Positions 25,941 to 34,227 are shown, counted from the stretch's first letter. The stretch: 64,000 nt of DNA from Sporosarcina sp. FSL W8-0480 (GCF_037963765.1 NZ_CP150166.1:2735501-2799500), one strand, 5' to 3'. Translations and numbers: made by a program. Notes: generated from the letters alone by a model not told the origin.

Positions 25941-26609
25941 TCACTCCCCTTTCCTCCGTTTTTCGCCGTACCCTCTGTCGGCTGTTTCTTTATAGGCGGT
26001 AAAGTATTGCTGTGCATCATGGATTTCATCACGGATGAGGGACATCTCCTCATCCAGTCTAAAGGCGGCCTCCGCTGCCCGTTCAAGGCGATGCTTGATC
26101 TCATATGGCAATTCACCTTGGTACTTGTAGTTCAATGAGTGTTCGATGGATGCCCAGAAATTCATCGCCAATGTCCTAATTTGAATTTCCGCTAAAATCG
26201 TCCTTTCACCGTGAATCGTCTGGACAGGATATTCGATGATCATATGGAATGATCTGTATCCGCTCGGTTTTTTATTGGAAATATAATCTCTTTCTTCTAT
26301 AACATTCATATCCGCTCGTTTTCGTAATGTATCGACTACTTTGCCGATGTCATCCACGAACTGGCACATGATCCGAAGTCCTGCAATATCAGGTAATTCT
26401 TCCGCAAGCTCTGCCGAAGGTTTGAATGGAATTCCTTTTTCAAGGGTTTTATCATATATGCTCGCTAAAGGTTTCACACGCCCCGTCACAAACTCCACCG
26501 GCATATGTGCGCCTTCAAGTTCATATTGTGTCCGTAACCCTTTCAGTTTCACTTTCAGTTCCGAAACTGCTTGTTTATACGGCTCAAGAAATTGCTTCCA
26601 TTCCTTCAT
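25941..26609 (-). CDS. relQ: small (p)ppGpp synthetase RelQ
   Basis: 222 residues, a synthetase-only RelA/SpoT homologue. Synthetase motifs are PSAELAEELPDIAGLRIMCQF, RDYISNKKPSGYRSFHMI and EIQIRTLAMNFWASIEHSLNYKY; there is no hydrolase, TGS or ACT domain. RelQ forms tetramers and makes (p)ppGpp from GTP/GDP in response to cell-wall and other stress, with allosteric pppGpp activation. The ATG at 26609 has GGGAGGG five bases upstream; the frame continues upstream to 26687 without a better start. It heads the operon with nadF and rluD. Confidence 0.95.
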   Translation of the reverse strand: MKEWKQFLEPYKQAVSELKVKLKGLRTQYELEGAHMPVEFVTGRVKPLASIYDKTLEKGIPFKPSAELAEELPDIAGLRIMCQFVDDIGKVVDTLRKRADMNVIEERDYISNKKPSGYRSFHMIIEYPVQTIHGERTILAEIQIRTLAMNFWASIEHSLNYKYQGELPYEIKHRLERAAEAAFRLDEEMSLIRDEIHDAQQYFTAYKETADRGYGEKRRKGE

Positions 26610-26933
26610 CAGTAGCCCTCCCGACTGGTAGTTGATGCTTTTATAGCCTATGTTTTTGTTATCATATGTACCTTGAGGCATCCACATGGCAGCAAAGCGC
26701 CAATAGATATTTTACCCCAAATTGGTAAGTAAGTGATAGCTTAATTCCTGTTACAATTAACATGGGCCCATACGTCAGCAGATTGCATTTTTACAGCTCA
26801 TTAATTTCTTATTCATACGTTCAGTCTACCATATGAATGGCTTTGTTGCAGTTTGTAACATGCGTTTTCGCTACTGACTTGATATACTTATTGCATATGG
26901 GCATTTAGTTGCTTCAAGGAAGGGGTGCCACTA
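26610..26933. other. gene-less gap between divergent relQ and cwlQ
   Basis: About 320 bases with no credible open frame. In B. subtilis the CYTH-domain gene yjbK lies here between cwlQ and relQ; it is missing. Promoters for both genes must be present, but I cannot fix convincing -35/-10 pairs. Confidence 0.6.
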
Positions 26934-27629
26934 ATGGATGCACGAACAGTTCGAACATTAATGGATATACAAGCCATGCAAACTTTGGGTTCCGTACAAT
27001 CCTATTCAAATGCGCAGGAATCCACCTCGGCCTTGTTCAGTGATATGATGAGTATAGCTTTAAATAATATAAATAATAAATCTTTTACTCCCAATTCATT
27101 TATGAATCAATCATTTGGAATGCTTGACGGGCTTAAATCGATGGAAAGTCTACTATATAAAGGTTCGAATAACGTCTATTTTCCAAAAGGATTGGAATTC
27201 GTGATACAGGAGAAAGATTCAAACTTTAGGGATGATTCAAGTGGAAATAATGATTTCACCGGTTTTATTAAACAGGCCGCAGTAACATATGGAATTCCTG
27301 AAAATCTAATTACATCCGTTATTAAACAAGAATCCGGTTTCAACAATGCTGCTGTAAGTAGCGCCGGAGCTATAGGTTTAATGCAACTAATGCCTGGCAC
27401 TGCAAAGTTTTTAGGTGTTCGGGATAGCTTCGACCCCGAGCAAAATATTATGGGCGGTGCAAAATACCTAAGGCAGATGCTTGACCAATTCGGTGATATT
27501 AAACTGGCTCTCGCAGCCTATAATGCGGGTCCAGGAAATGTGAAAAAACATGGCGGAATTCCTCCGTTCAAAGAAACACAGAACTACGTTTCCAAAGTAT
27601 TAAACTACTACAATACGTTTAATACATGA
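26934..27629 (+). CDS. cwlQ: lytic transglycosylase CwlQ (YjbJ)
   Basis: 231 residues. The C-terminal half is a soluble lytic transglycosylase (SLT) domain: ITSVIKQESGFNNAAVSSAGAIGLMQLMPGTAKFLGV with catalytic Glu in QESGF (about residue 133), and GGAKYLRQMLDQFGDIKLALAAYNAGPGNVKKHGGIPPFKETQNYV. The N-terminal ~110 residues are low-complexity Ser/Asn-rich and carry no signal peptide, as in the B. subtilis protein. It cleaves peptidoglycan between MurNAc and GlcNAc. The ATG at 26934 is preferred to the GTG at 26925 because the AAGGAAGGGG ribosome site overlaps the latter. Confidence 0.92.
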   Translation: MDARTVRTLMDIQAMQTLGSVQSYSNAQESTSALFSDMMSIALNNINNKSFTPNSFMNQSFGMLDGLKSMESLLYKGSNNVYFPKGLEFVIQEKDSNFRDDSSGNNDFTGFIKQAAVTYGIPENLITSVIKQESGFNNAAVSSAGAIGLMQLMPGTAKFLGVRDSFDPEQNIMGGAKYLRQMLDQFGDIKLALAAYNAGPGNVKKHGGIPPFKETQNYVSKVLNYYNTFNT

Positions 27630-27722
27630 CGATATTTATTCCTCTGAAGGCAATATATTTGTGAAAGATTTGTTTGGTTGTTAAAATATCCATACCAGTC
27701 AGAACAAAGGAGATTGACATAC

Positions 27723-28115
27723 ATGATTCGTAAACCTTTGATTCCTTATGAAGAAATCGGTGCTGAAAAATTATCTGAGCTTATCGATCGCTTTTATGAA
27801 AAAGTGGCTGTCCATCCGGATCTATATCCGATTTTCCCTAATGACTTGACGGAAACAGCTCGTAAACAGAAGCAATTTCAAACACAATTTTTAGGCGGAC
27901 CGAATTTATTCACGGAGGAACACGGACATCCGATGATGAGAGCGCGTCATATGCCTTTTCCTATAACCCCAAAACGAGCAGAAGCATGGCTCGCTTGCAT
28001 GGATGAAGCGATGGACGATGTAGGGCTCGAAGGGAAACTCCGTGACGTATATTACCAACGGCTCGTTATGACTGCTAATCATATGGTCAACAGAAGCAAG
28101 GAGGATGGGCTGTGA
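27723..28115 (+). CDS. yjbI: group II truncated hemoglobin YjbI
   Basis: 130 residues, group II truncated globin. Conserved elements are the E-helix region FLGGPNLFTEEHGHPMMRARHMPFPI with the proximal His in RARHMPFPI, the distal Tyr/Phe region FYEKVAVHPDLYPIF, and W in RAEAWLACMDEAMDD. Binds haem and oxygen; in firmicutes it is genetically linked to spxH as here. The ATG at 27723 has AAAGGAG upstream. Overlaps the spxH start by 4 bases (GTGA), so both form one operon. Confidence 0.95.
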   Translation: MIRKPLIPYEEIGAEKLSELIDRFYEKVAVHPDLYPIFPNDLTETARKQKQFQTQFLGGPNLFTEEHGHPMMRARHMPFPITPKRAEAWLACMDEAMDDVGLEGKLRDVYYQRLVMTANHMVNRSKEDGL

Positions 28116-28921
28116 ACCGTAATACTATTATGGAAAACAGTGTCACTTCGTCTGCACCATTGTCAAAACCAATTGAAATCTATGCGTTCGTTGATCCTTT
28201 ATGCAGCAAATGCTGGTCACTCCAGCCGTTGCTTCGGAAGTTACAAGTCGAATACGAACGTTATTTCACATTAAGGATTGTTCTTCGCACGTCATTACCA
28301 AAGATGAATTTAACGAACCTGAGCAGTAATTGCGAAGATGTTAAATCTTGCGATAAAACTCACGCGTCCTTTCCAAGCATTGCGATGAAAGCGGCGGAGT
28401 TTCAAGGAAAACGGGCAGGCTTCCGTTTCCTTTCCAAACTATTTGAGTACACGTACTTGAAATCGAGGAACGTCCTATCGTTTTCAGTGCTTGTTGAGAT
28501 TGCTGAAAAATTAGGTCTGGACGTCGATGAATTCATCCTCGACTTCTCATCACATAATGTATTGCGGTCCTTGCAGGTGGATTTGTATCTTGCAAACGAA
28601 ATGGAAGTGGACGATGCACCATCTTTCGTGTTTTTCAATGAAAACATTGAAGACGAAGGACTCAAGGTGAACGGTCTTCACTCTTATGAAATTTATGAAC
28701 AGATTTTGGAGGAAATGGTCGGTTATCCAATTAATCCGGACGCTCCCCCACCACTTGATGATCTTTTCAAGCGGTTTGATTCGCTTGCAACAAAGGAAAT
28801 TGCCGAGATTTACCATATCTCAGAAAAATCAGCAGAACGCGAATTAAAAAAGCAGCTTCTCATGCAAAACTTGGAAAGACAGCCATTCAATAATATAACG
28901 CTTTGGCGGAAACGAAAATAG
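28112..28921 (+). CDS. spxH: ClpXP adaptor SpxH (YjbH)
   Basis: 269 residues, DsbA-like thioredoxin fold. The N-terminal FVDPLCSKCWSLQP carries a CxxC (CSKC) as in Bacillus YjbH; the rest shows KSRNVLSFSVLVEIAEKLGLDVDEF and EVDDAPSFVFFNE. SpxH binds Spx and speeds its degradation by ClpXP under non-stress conditions; oxidation or aggregation relieves this. Starts at GTG 28112 with AGGAGG upstream, overlapping yjbI. It is one of several Spx-control genes in this window (spx at 34228, roxS at 29826). Followed by a terminator and then the long 20-bp array. Confidence 0.93.
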   Translation: MNRNTIMENSVTSSAPLSKPIEIYAFVDPLCSKCWSLQPLLRKLQVEYERYFTLRIVLRTSLPKMNLTNLSSNCEDVKSCDKTHASFPSIAMKAAEFQGKRAGFRFLSKLFEYTYLKSRNVLSFSVLVEIAEKLGLDVDEFILDFSSHNVLRSLQVDLYLANEMEVDDAPSFVFFNENIEDEGLKVNGLHSYEIYEQILEEMVGYPINPDAPPPLDDLFKRFDSLATKEIAEIYHISEKSAERELKKQLLMQNLERQPFNNITLWRKRK

Positions 28922-28924
28922 ATA

Positions 28925-28964
28925 ACAAAAGCAGGCGTCCCAATGTCGGGAGCCTGCTTTTTCT
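28925..28964 (+). terminator. terminator of the yjbI-spxH operon
   Basis: AAAAGCAGGCGTCCC-AATGTC-GGGAGCCTGCTTTTT: a 14-bp stem with one mismatch and T run. Confidence 0.92.
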
Positions 28965-28969
28965 TGTTT

Positions 28970-29826
28970 CCGCTCGTTTATTCACATATCCGCTCATGAT
29001 TTCATACAGCCGCTCATGCTTTCGCATATCCGCCCATGGTTTCGCATATCCGCTCATGGTTTCGCATTTCCGCTCATGATTTCACATTTCCGCTCATGAT
29101 TTTGACATATCCGCTCATTAACTCGCATATCCGCTCATGATTTCGCATATCCGCTCATGATTTCGCATATCCGCCCATGCTTTCACATTTCCGCCCATGA
29201 TTTCACATATCCGCTCATGATTTCACACAGCCGCTCATGATTTCGCATATCCGCTCATGATTTCACATTTCCGCTCATAATTTCACATATCCGCTCATGA
29301 TGTCACATTTCCGCTCATGATGTCACATATCCGCTCATGATTTCATACAGCCGCCCATGATTTCATACAGCCGCCCATGATTTCACATATCCGCTCATGA
29401 TTTCACATTTCCGCTCATGATTTCACATATCCGCTCATGATTTCATACAGCCGCCCATGATTTCATACATCCGCTCATGATTTCACATAACCGCTCATGA
29501 TTTCACATATCCGCTCATGATTTCACATATCCGCTCATGATTTTCACATATCCGCTCATGATTTCACATATCCGCTCATGATTTCATACAGCCGCTCATG
29601 CTTCCACATATCCGCCCATAATTTCACATATCCGCTCATGATTTCACATTTCCGCTCATGATTTCACATATCCGCTCATGATTTCATACAGCCGCCCATG
29701 ATTTCACATATCCGCTCATGATTTCGCATTTCCGCTCATGATTTCACATATCCGCTCATGATTTTGACATAAACGCTCATTTATTCACACAACCGCTCAT
29801 TAACTCACATATCCGCTCGTTTAAAC
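28970..29826. repeat. tandem array, 43 units of 20 bp (CCGCTCATGATTTCACATAT)
   Basis: Forty-three consecutive units, almost all exactly 20 bp. Consensus CCGCTCATGATTTCACATAT, with recurring variants at the end of the unit (CATTT, CATACAG, CGCATAT) and CCGCCC for CCGCTC. Units at both ends are the most divergent (CGCTCGTTTA in units 1 and 43, TTAACTC in units 8 and 42), while central units are often identical, as expected if the array grows or homogenises in its middle. No spacers and no long open frame. It fills the whole gap between the spxH terminator and the roxS terminator. Confidence 0.98.
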
Positions 29827-29936
29827 AGAAAAGAGCATCCGCTCCTGGGGGAGAGGGATGCTCTTTTACAAAGGGAATGGGAGAAATGTTCACGTTCAAA
29901 CAAAAGGGGTGTATGTTTGGTATGTGATTTATTTCA
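29826..29936 (-). ncRNA. roxS: small regulatory RNA RoxS (RsaE)
   Basis: Minus strand RNA of about 110 bases. The 5' part (GAAATAAATCACATACCAAA), the C-rich boxes ACACCCCTTTTGTTTGAACG and TTTCTCCCATTCCC match RsaE/RoxS as I remember it from staphylococci and B. subtilis. The 3' end is a hairpin AAAGAGCATCC / GGATGCTCTTTT whose loop carries a further C-rich patch (CTCTCCCCC). RoxS pairs through its C-rich regions with ribosome sites of mRNAs for central metabolism and redox functions, lowering NADH-producing activity. Its place between pepF and spxH is as in relatives. A promoter TTGCAT-17-TAAATT and a Rex-type palindrome lie at the start. Confidence 0.93.
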
Positions 29937-29939
29937 CAT
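29922..29939. promoter_or_regulatory. Rex-type operator at the roxS start
   Basis: ATGTGATTTATTTCACAT, a perfect 18-base palindrome apart from its centre, fits the redox repressor Rex box (TTGTGAA-N4-TTCACAA). It covers the predicted transcription start. An Fnr site (TGTGA-N6-TCACA) has the same form and cannot be excluded. Confidence 0.75.
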
Positions 29940-29943
29940 CTAT

Positions 29944-29972
29944 AATTTATCATGAAATAATAGTTAATGCAA
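29944..29972 (-). promoter_or_regulatory. promoter of roxS
   Basis: Minus strand -35 TTGCAT (29967-29972), 17-base spacer, -10 TAAATT (29944-29949), predicting a start near 29936. Confidence 0.65.
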
Positions 29973-29974
29973 CA

Positions 29975-30006
29975 TTTCACATGAAGTTTCACATCTCTGT
30001 CACAAA
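29975..30006 (-). promoter_or_regulatory. ResD-like half-sites upstream of roxS
   Basis: Three direct TTTCACAT / TCACAAA motifs (minus: ATGTGAAA, ATGTGAAA, TTTGTGA) start at 29975, 29987 and 30000, spaced 12-13 bases and just upstream of the -35. The pattern resembles ResD sites (TTTGTGAA), and RoxS is ResDE-activated in B. subtilis. Confidence 0.5.
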
Positions 30007-30079
30007 TAAAAACCAACTACAAATCCCTTACCTATAGCCTTATAGACTATCAATCATTAATATTTTTGTAAATATACAG

Positions 30080-30095
30080 AATGTAAGCGCTTTAT
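30080..30095. promoter_or_regulatory. cre-like palindrome without an obvious target gene
   Basis: AATGTAAGCGCTTTAT has the conserved core of a CcpA site (TGNAANCGNW) but a weak end. It lies between roxS and the pepF terminator, about 145 bases upstream of the roxS start. The rest of 30007-30127 is AT-rich with no open frame. Confidence 0.4.
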
Positions 30096-30127
30096 ATTTC
30101 ATTATAGAAAAATATTGATGTTTTTAA

Positions 30128-30171
30128 CATAAAAAAACTGACCTGGCTAATGCAAATGCCAAGTCAGTAAT
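30128..30171 (-). terminator. terminator of pepF
   Basis: Minus strand ACTGACTTGG-N-CCAGGTCAGT followed by TTTTTTT. Confidence 0.9.
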
Positions 30172-30176
30172 CACTA

Positions 30177-31997
30177 TTATTGCTTATTAAGTAATTCTTC
30201 CAACTCATTCAATCTCTCTTCAAAGACACGACATGCTTCTTCGATCGGTGCTGTAGAAGTCATATCGACACCTGCTTTTTTAAGAACCTCAATTGGATAG
30301 TCTGACGAGCCGGCTTTCAAGAAGTTATTGATGTAACGGTCGACAGCCGGTTGACCCTCAGTAAGAATCTGATGGCTTAATGCAACAGCTGCGCTGAAAC
30401 CTGTCGCATACTGGTATACATAGTAATTATAGTAGAAATGAGGAATACGTGCCCATTCAAGAGCGATTTCCGGATCTACTTCAACTGCATCGCCAAAGTA
30501 CTTCTTGTTTAGCGCGCCGTATTCTTCTGATAGTTTATCGGCAGTCAATGCAACGCCTTGTTGGTCAAGCTGATAGATTCTATGCTCGAATTCAGCAAAC
30601 ATCGTTTGACGGAATACTGTACCACGGAACCCTTCGAGCCAATGATTCAGCAAGTAAATACGTTTTTGCTCGTCATCGATCGTTTTTAGAAGATGATCGT
30701 TTAAGATAGCCTCGTTAACTGTCGATGCAACTTCAGCTACGAAAATGGAATAGCCGCTGTAGTTGTATGGTTGTGTTTTACGTGAATAGTAACTGTGAAC
30801 ACTATGGCCGAATTCATGAGCCAATGTAAACAAGTTATTCGCGTTATCTTGCCAGTTCATCAAGATATATGGGTTTGTACCATATGATCCAGATGAATAA
30901 GCTCCTGAGCGCTTCCCTTTGTTTTCACGGACGTCCACCCAACGGTTTTCAAGTCCTTCTTTTACAATGGATTTATACTCTTCGCCTAATGGATGGAAAC
31001 TTTCAAGCATCGTTTCTGTTGCTTCCTCATAAGGGACCTTCATTTCCACGTCTTTTACCATCGGTGCAAACATGTCCCACATATGAAGTTCGTTCAGGCC
31101 AAGGACTTTTTTGCGTAATGCAACGTAGCGATGGTGTAATCCAAGGTTTTTATTAATCGTATTAACAAGATTGTCATATACTTGTTCCGGAATATGGTTT
31201 GCCGATAATGCAGCACTTCGCGCGGAGTCGAACTTGCGGATTCGTGCATTGACATTATTCTTTTTAACATTTCCGCTCAATGTAGATGCAAATGTATTTT
31301 TGAACTCGCCATATTTGCTGTACATTGCTTTAAATGCTTCCTCACGTACTTTCGGATCCTTGCTTTCAAGGAAACGGATATAACGGCCGTGTGAAAGTTC
31401 CGCCTCTTCACCGTTTTCGTCTTTCACCATAGGGAAAGTCAAATCGGCATTATTCAGCATGCTGAACGTTTCCGCAGCGTTGCCAGTCACCTCACCTAAT
31501 TGCGCAAGAATCGCCTCTTGTTCTGCTGGAAGGATGTGTGCACGGCGTGAGTTCATTTTTTCAAATTCGAACTTGTACACATTTAGGTTTTCATTATTTT
31601 CAGCAAGACTATTCAATTCTTCCTCAGGAATCTGCAATAATTCAGGAGTGAAGTATGAAAGTGCTGTTGAAACTTTGGAGTACAATGATTTTGCACGGCT
31701 ATCCATCGCTTGATAGAAGCTGTTCGTCGTATCCTGATCACCTTTCAAGTGGGAGTACGTATATAATTTGCCCATTCTTTGGTAAACTGTGTCACGGTAA
31801 GAAAGTGCTTCAAATAGCGCTTCTGGACCATTATTCAATGTACCTTTATAGCTTTCCGCGCTACCTAAAAGCTCTTCGATTGCTTTAAACTCCTCTTCCC
31901 ATGCTGCATCCGTCGGGAAAATATCTTCCAAGCGCCAAGTTTCTTCCACTTTGACTTGGTCACGAGTCAACACTTTGTTTTTAACTTCTGTTGTCAT
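30177..31997 (-). CDS. pepF: oligoendopeptidase F
   Basis: 606 residues, M3 metallopeptidase of the PepF group and full length. The zinc motif HEFGHSVHSYYS (about residue 390) with Glu ligand in VAEVASTVNEAIL is intact; N-terminal lobe includes DIFPTDAAWEEEFKAIEEL. Degrades cytosolic oligopeptides of about 7-17 residues; in B. subtilis PepF affects peptide pheromone processing. GGGGAGG lies upstream of the ATG. It is separated from coiA by 50 bases with no terminator, so they may be co-transcribed, the order spx-mecA-coiA-pepF being that of B. subtilis. Confidence 0.96.
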   Translation of the reverse strand: MTTEVKNKVLTRDQVKVEETWRLEDIFPTDAAWEEEFKAIEELLGSAESYKGTLNNGPEALFEALSYRDTVYQRMGKLYTYSHLKGDQDTTNSFYQAMDSRAKSLYSKVSTALSYFTPELLQIPEEELNSLAENNENLNVYKFEFEKMNSRRAHILPAEQEAILAQLGEVTGNAAETFSMLNNADLTFPMVKDENGEEAELSHGRYIRFLESKDPKVREEAFKAMYSKYGEFKNTFASTLSGNVKKNNVNARIRKFDSARSAALSANHIPEQVYDNLVNTINKNLGLHHRYVALRKKVLGLNELHMWDMFAPMVKDVEMKVPYEEATETMLESFHPLGEEYKSIVKEGLENRWVDVRENKGKRSGAYSSGSYGTNPYILMNWQDNANNLFTLAHEFGHSVHSYYSRKTQPYNYSGYSIFVAEVASTVNEAILNDHLLKTIDDEQKRIYLLNHWLEGFRGTVFRQTMFAEFEHRIYQLDQQGVALTADKLSEEYGALNKKYFGDAVEVDPEIALEWARIPHFYYNYYVYQYATGFSAAVALSHQILTEGQPAVDRYINNFLKAGSSDYPIEVLKKAGVDMTSTAPIEEACRVFEERLNELEELLNKQ

Positions 31998-32047
31998 TCA
32001 AATTCCTCCCCAAAACTTTCTTCGTAAATCGAATCATTATCATTCTC

Positions 32048-33196
32048 TCAATTTTGTGCTTCATTTGCAAGGAATCTTTCTGAAATTAAATACAAAATTC
32101 CATTTTCACTGAAGTCTGTTTTATCCAAAGGATTTTTCAGCCCTTTCTTAGTCAGAAATTCGATATATTTTTTACAAGCCTGAACTTTTTCCGCAGAAGG
32201 CTGATCAAAACTCCATACAAATTGCTGTAAATTAAACGAAGTTACATTTTGAGGGCTCAACCTTTTTCGCTTCAAGAAATGGAGAAGTCGCAACTGCCAT
32301 TCAAAGTCCGCTTCACGGAATGCCTGATTCCCTGATATCGGTAGACCAATCCAAATTGGCAGCTTAGTCGGATGCATTCGCATCTCATAACAGGATCTTA
32401 AAAAAGGATCGTTAATGCCCTTTCTGTTTAACATTATCCAACGCTCAAGATTTTCACGACGTCTAAAACTATAAAGATTGACATAACGAATAAGATCTTC
32501 ATTCGACGGTACTTTCGGACGTACAAAAGGGAAAAATTGAAAGCTAATAGGAAGGATATAGTGCATACCAATATAACGTTGGCCTGCGATATGCATCAAA
32601 CTCGTAAAATAGTGAAATGTTTTCGTTTGGGGATTAAAAGTAAGGAGGACGTCTCCTTCAGGTGGGGTGCTGACAATAAACCATTCCTCGAACTTTGAAA
32701 ACTGAAAAGTCCCTACGCCTTCGGGGATAGCTGCAAACTTTTGAGGCGTAAGTAATATCCAAATTGGGCTCATACCGACTTTTCGATACCCTTTGGTCCG
32801 CTCTTCCAAGAGGGGAATCGGAATTGTGCTGCATTGAAACTCGATTGGTATTCTCACATCGTCAGAAGCGACAAGCAGATCCGGTCGCTGTGAAATTTCA
32901 TTTAACAATGGTTCCAAAACCGTATTTTCCGAACGTGTTGAAAGCAACTGATGCAGTAACATTTTGCCATTTAAGTGCTGTGGCGATTCTCCCTCCGAAA
33001 AGGATGTTCGGCAGGTGGACGCCTTTCGATGTGCAAAATGCGGAATGACAATATCACCCACTTTCAAATGGACAGGACTTCTACATTGTGGGCAGAAAAA
33101 ACTACGAGTCTCCCTCCAGCTTCGAAGCTCGTCCCTCCCTAAATCGGCGGTTAACACGACCAATCTTCCATCTTCTGAACGTGCTGTTAGTATAAT
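32048..33196 (-). CDS. coiA: competence protein CoiA, apparent ATT or ATA start
   Basis: About 382 residues. Has the CoiA features FFCPQCRSPVHLKVGDIVIPHFAHRK (zinc-finger-like segment), then the nuclease-like domain ENTVLEPLLNEISQRPDLLVASDDVRIPIEFQCSTIP. CoiA promotes recombination of incoming DNA during transformation. The frame is open to GTG 33232, but that codon has no ribosome site and lies 20 bases from the mecA terminator. The strong AAAGGAG at 33202-33208 is followed by in-frame ATT (33196) and ATA (33193, reading ATA-L-T-A where relatives begin M-L-T-A). A non-standard start is therefore likely. Confidence 0.85.
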   Translation of the reverse strand: MILTARSEDGRLVVLTADLGRDELRSWRETRSFFCPQCRSPVHLKVGDIVIPHFAHRKASTCRTSFSEGESPQHLNGKMLLHQLLSTRSENTVLEPLLNEISQRPDLLVASDDVRIPIEFQCSTIPIPLLEERTKGYRKVGMSPIWILLTPQKFAAIPEGVGTFQFSKFEEWFIVSTPPEGDVLLTFNPQTKTFHYFTSLMHIAGQRYIGMHYILPISFQFFPFVRPKVPSNEDLIRYVNLYSFRRRENLERWIMLNRKGINDPFLRSCYEMRMHPTKLPIWIGLPISGNQAFREADFEWQLRLLHFLKRKRLSPQNVTSFNLQQFVWSFDQPSAEKVQACKKYIEFLTKKGLKNPLDKTDFSENGILYLISERFLANEAQN

Positions 33197-33251
33197 TCTC
33201 ACTCCTTTCAGTTCAATTGTATGAATTTTCACTCACGAATGCAACTATAAA

Positions 33252-33296
33252 CAAAAAAAGCTGCTTCCCCGACAGGTGCCAATGGGGAGCAGCTTG
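33252..33296 (-). terminator. terminator of mecA
   Basis: Minus strand AAGCTGCTCCCC, loop of about 14 bases, GGGGAAGCAGCTT followed by TTTTT. Separates mecA from coiA. Confidence 0.9.
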
Positions 33297-33302
33297 TTAT
33301 TT

Positions 33303-33950
33303 TTATTCGCCAAAATATTTATCAACAGTCTTTAAGACATCCGATTCCATTATAACTTTTCCATACTCTTCCAAACGATGGATCGTTACTTGGGATAATG
33401 AACCATATTCCGATACGATACTACAATAATCCAATTTAGCATCGTCATCCATTTTAGATTCATCATAGTTCACATGCATATAGAATTTATTTTCATATGA
33501 ATAGAGAGATGATTGAACTGCATAAGCAGGAACTTTCTTAGCTAACGGAATGAGATTTTCGAATTCATCAAACACGAACATATCGGAAGTCCATACTACA
33601 GGCTCATCGCTTAATTCATTCATAAGCTGTTCAGGGTTTGTGAATAAACTGGGATCAGGGTCAAAATGCTTATCGGACTCATCCATACCAAAACCAACAT
33701 CATTATTTTCCACTTGCGCACGCGTCACTGTAACTTCGATTCCATTATTCATCGCATGGACTTGAATCCACAATGGACCTTCTACTTCGAATTCGGTCTC
33801 ATCATTGATTTCATCCATCATCTCCCAGAAGAGCTCCTCGCTTTTATCGCGATTATACCAGACTTCTTCACGAGTAAAGCCGCGTTCTTCAATGTCTATA
33901 TACGATAGATAAAACTTTACTGTATTTTCATTGATACGTTCTATTTCCAT
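33303..33950 (-). CDS. mecA: ClpC adaptor protein MecA
   Basis: 215 residues. N-terminal MEIERINENTVKFYLSYIDIEERGFTREEVWYNRDKSEELFWEMMDEI is diagnostic, followed by an acidic linker (about 90-115) and a C-terminal domain ending in KVIMESDVLKTVDKYFG. MecA delivers substrates such as ComK, ComS and Spx-related proteins to ClpCP and helps ClpC assemble. GAGAAAAGGG lies upstream of the ATG. It has its own terminator and is followed by coiA. The ~215 bases between mecA and the spx terminator hold no credible gene. Confidence 0.96.
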   Translation of the reverse strand: MEIERINENTVKFYLSYIDIEERGFTREEVWYNRDKSEELFWEMMDEINDETEFEVEGPLWIQVHAMNNGIEVTVTRAQVENNDVGFGMDESDKHFDPDPSLFTNPEQLMNELSDEPVVWTSDMFVFDEFENLIPLAKKVPAYAVQSSLYSYENKFYMHVNYDESKMDDDAKLDYCSIVSEYGSLSQVTIHRLEEYGKVIMESDVLKTVDKYFGE

Positions 33951-34164
33951 CCCTTTTCTCTCCCTTCCTTACAAATAGGTCTTTGCCTATTTTTTTATTT
34001 TCGCGATTAACCTGCAATGCTTATACTTACTATATGAGCGTCTATGAAGTTTTGAAAGGGTTACCGCTCAAGACTTCTATTGATAATAGCATTGTAGGGG
34101 AACATCAGCATATAAAGCAAGTAAGGAAACCAAATTCTTGGGCGCCAAGAGCTATAAGGGAAAT

Positions 34165-34216
34165 TAAAAAGCCGATAGGATTTGGCAAATGCCCGTTAAC
34201 TCCCTATCAGCTTTAC
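34165..34216 (-). terminator. terminator of spx
   Basis: Minus strand AAAGCTGATAGGGA, long loop, TCCTATCGGCTTTTT. The stem has about 12 pairs with one mismatch; 12 bases after the spx stop. Confidence 0.8.
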
Positions 34217-34227
34217 TATTTCTTAAA

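Noticed and set aside
28970..29826. CRISPR array
   Set aside because: Units follow each other directly with no unique spacers and there are no cas genes in the window.
29777..30016. Minus-strand 79-residue frame over roxS
   Set aside because: Covers a small RNA and its promoter; no start signal.
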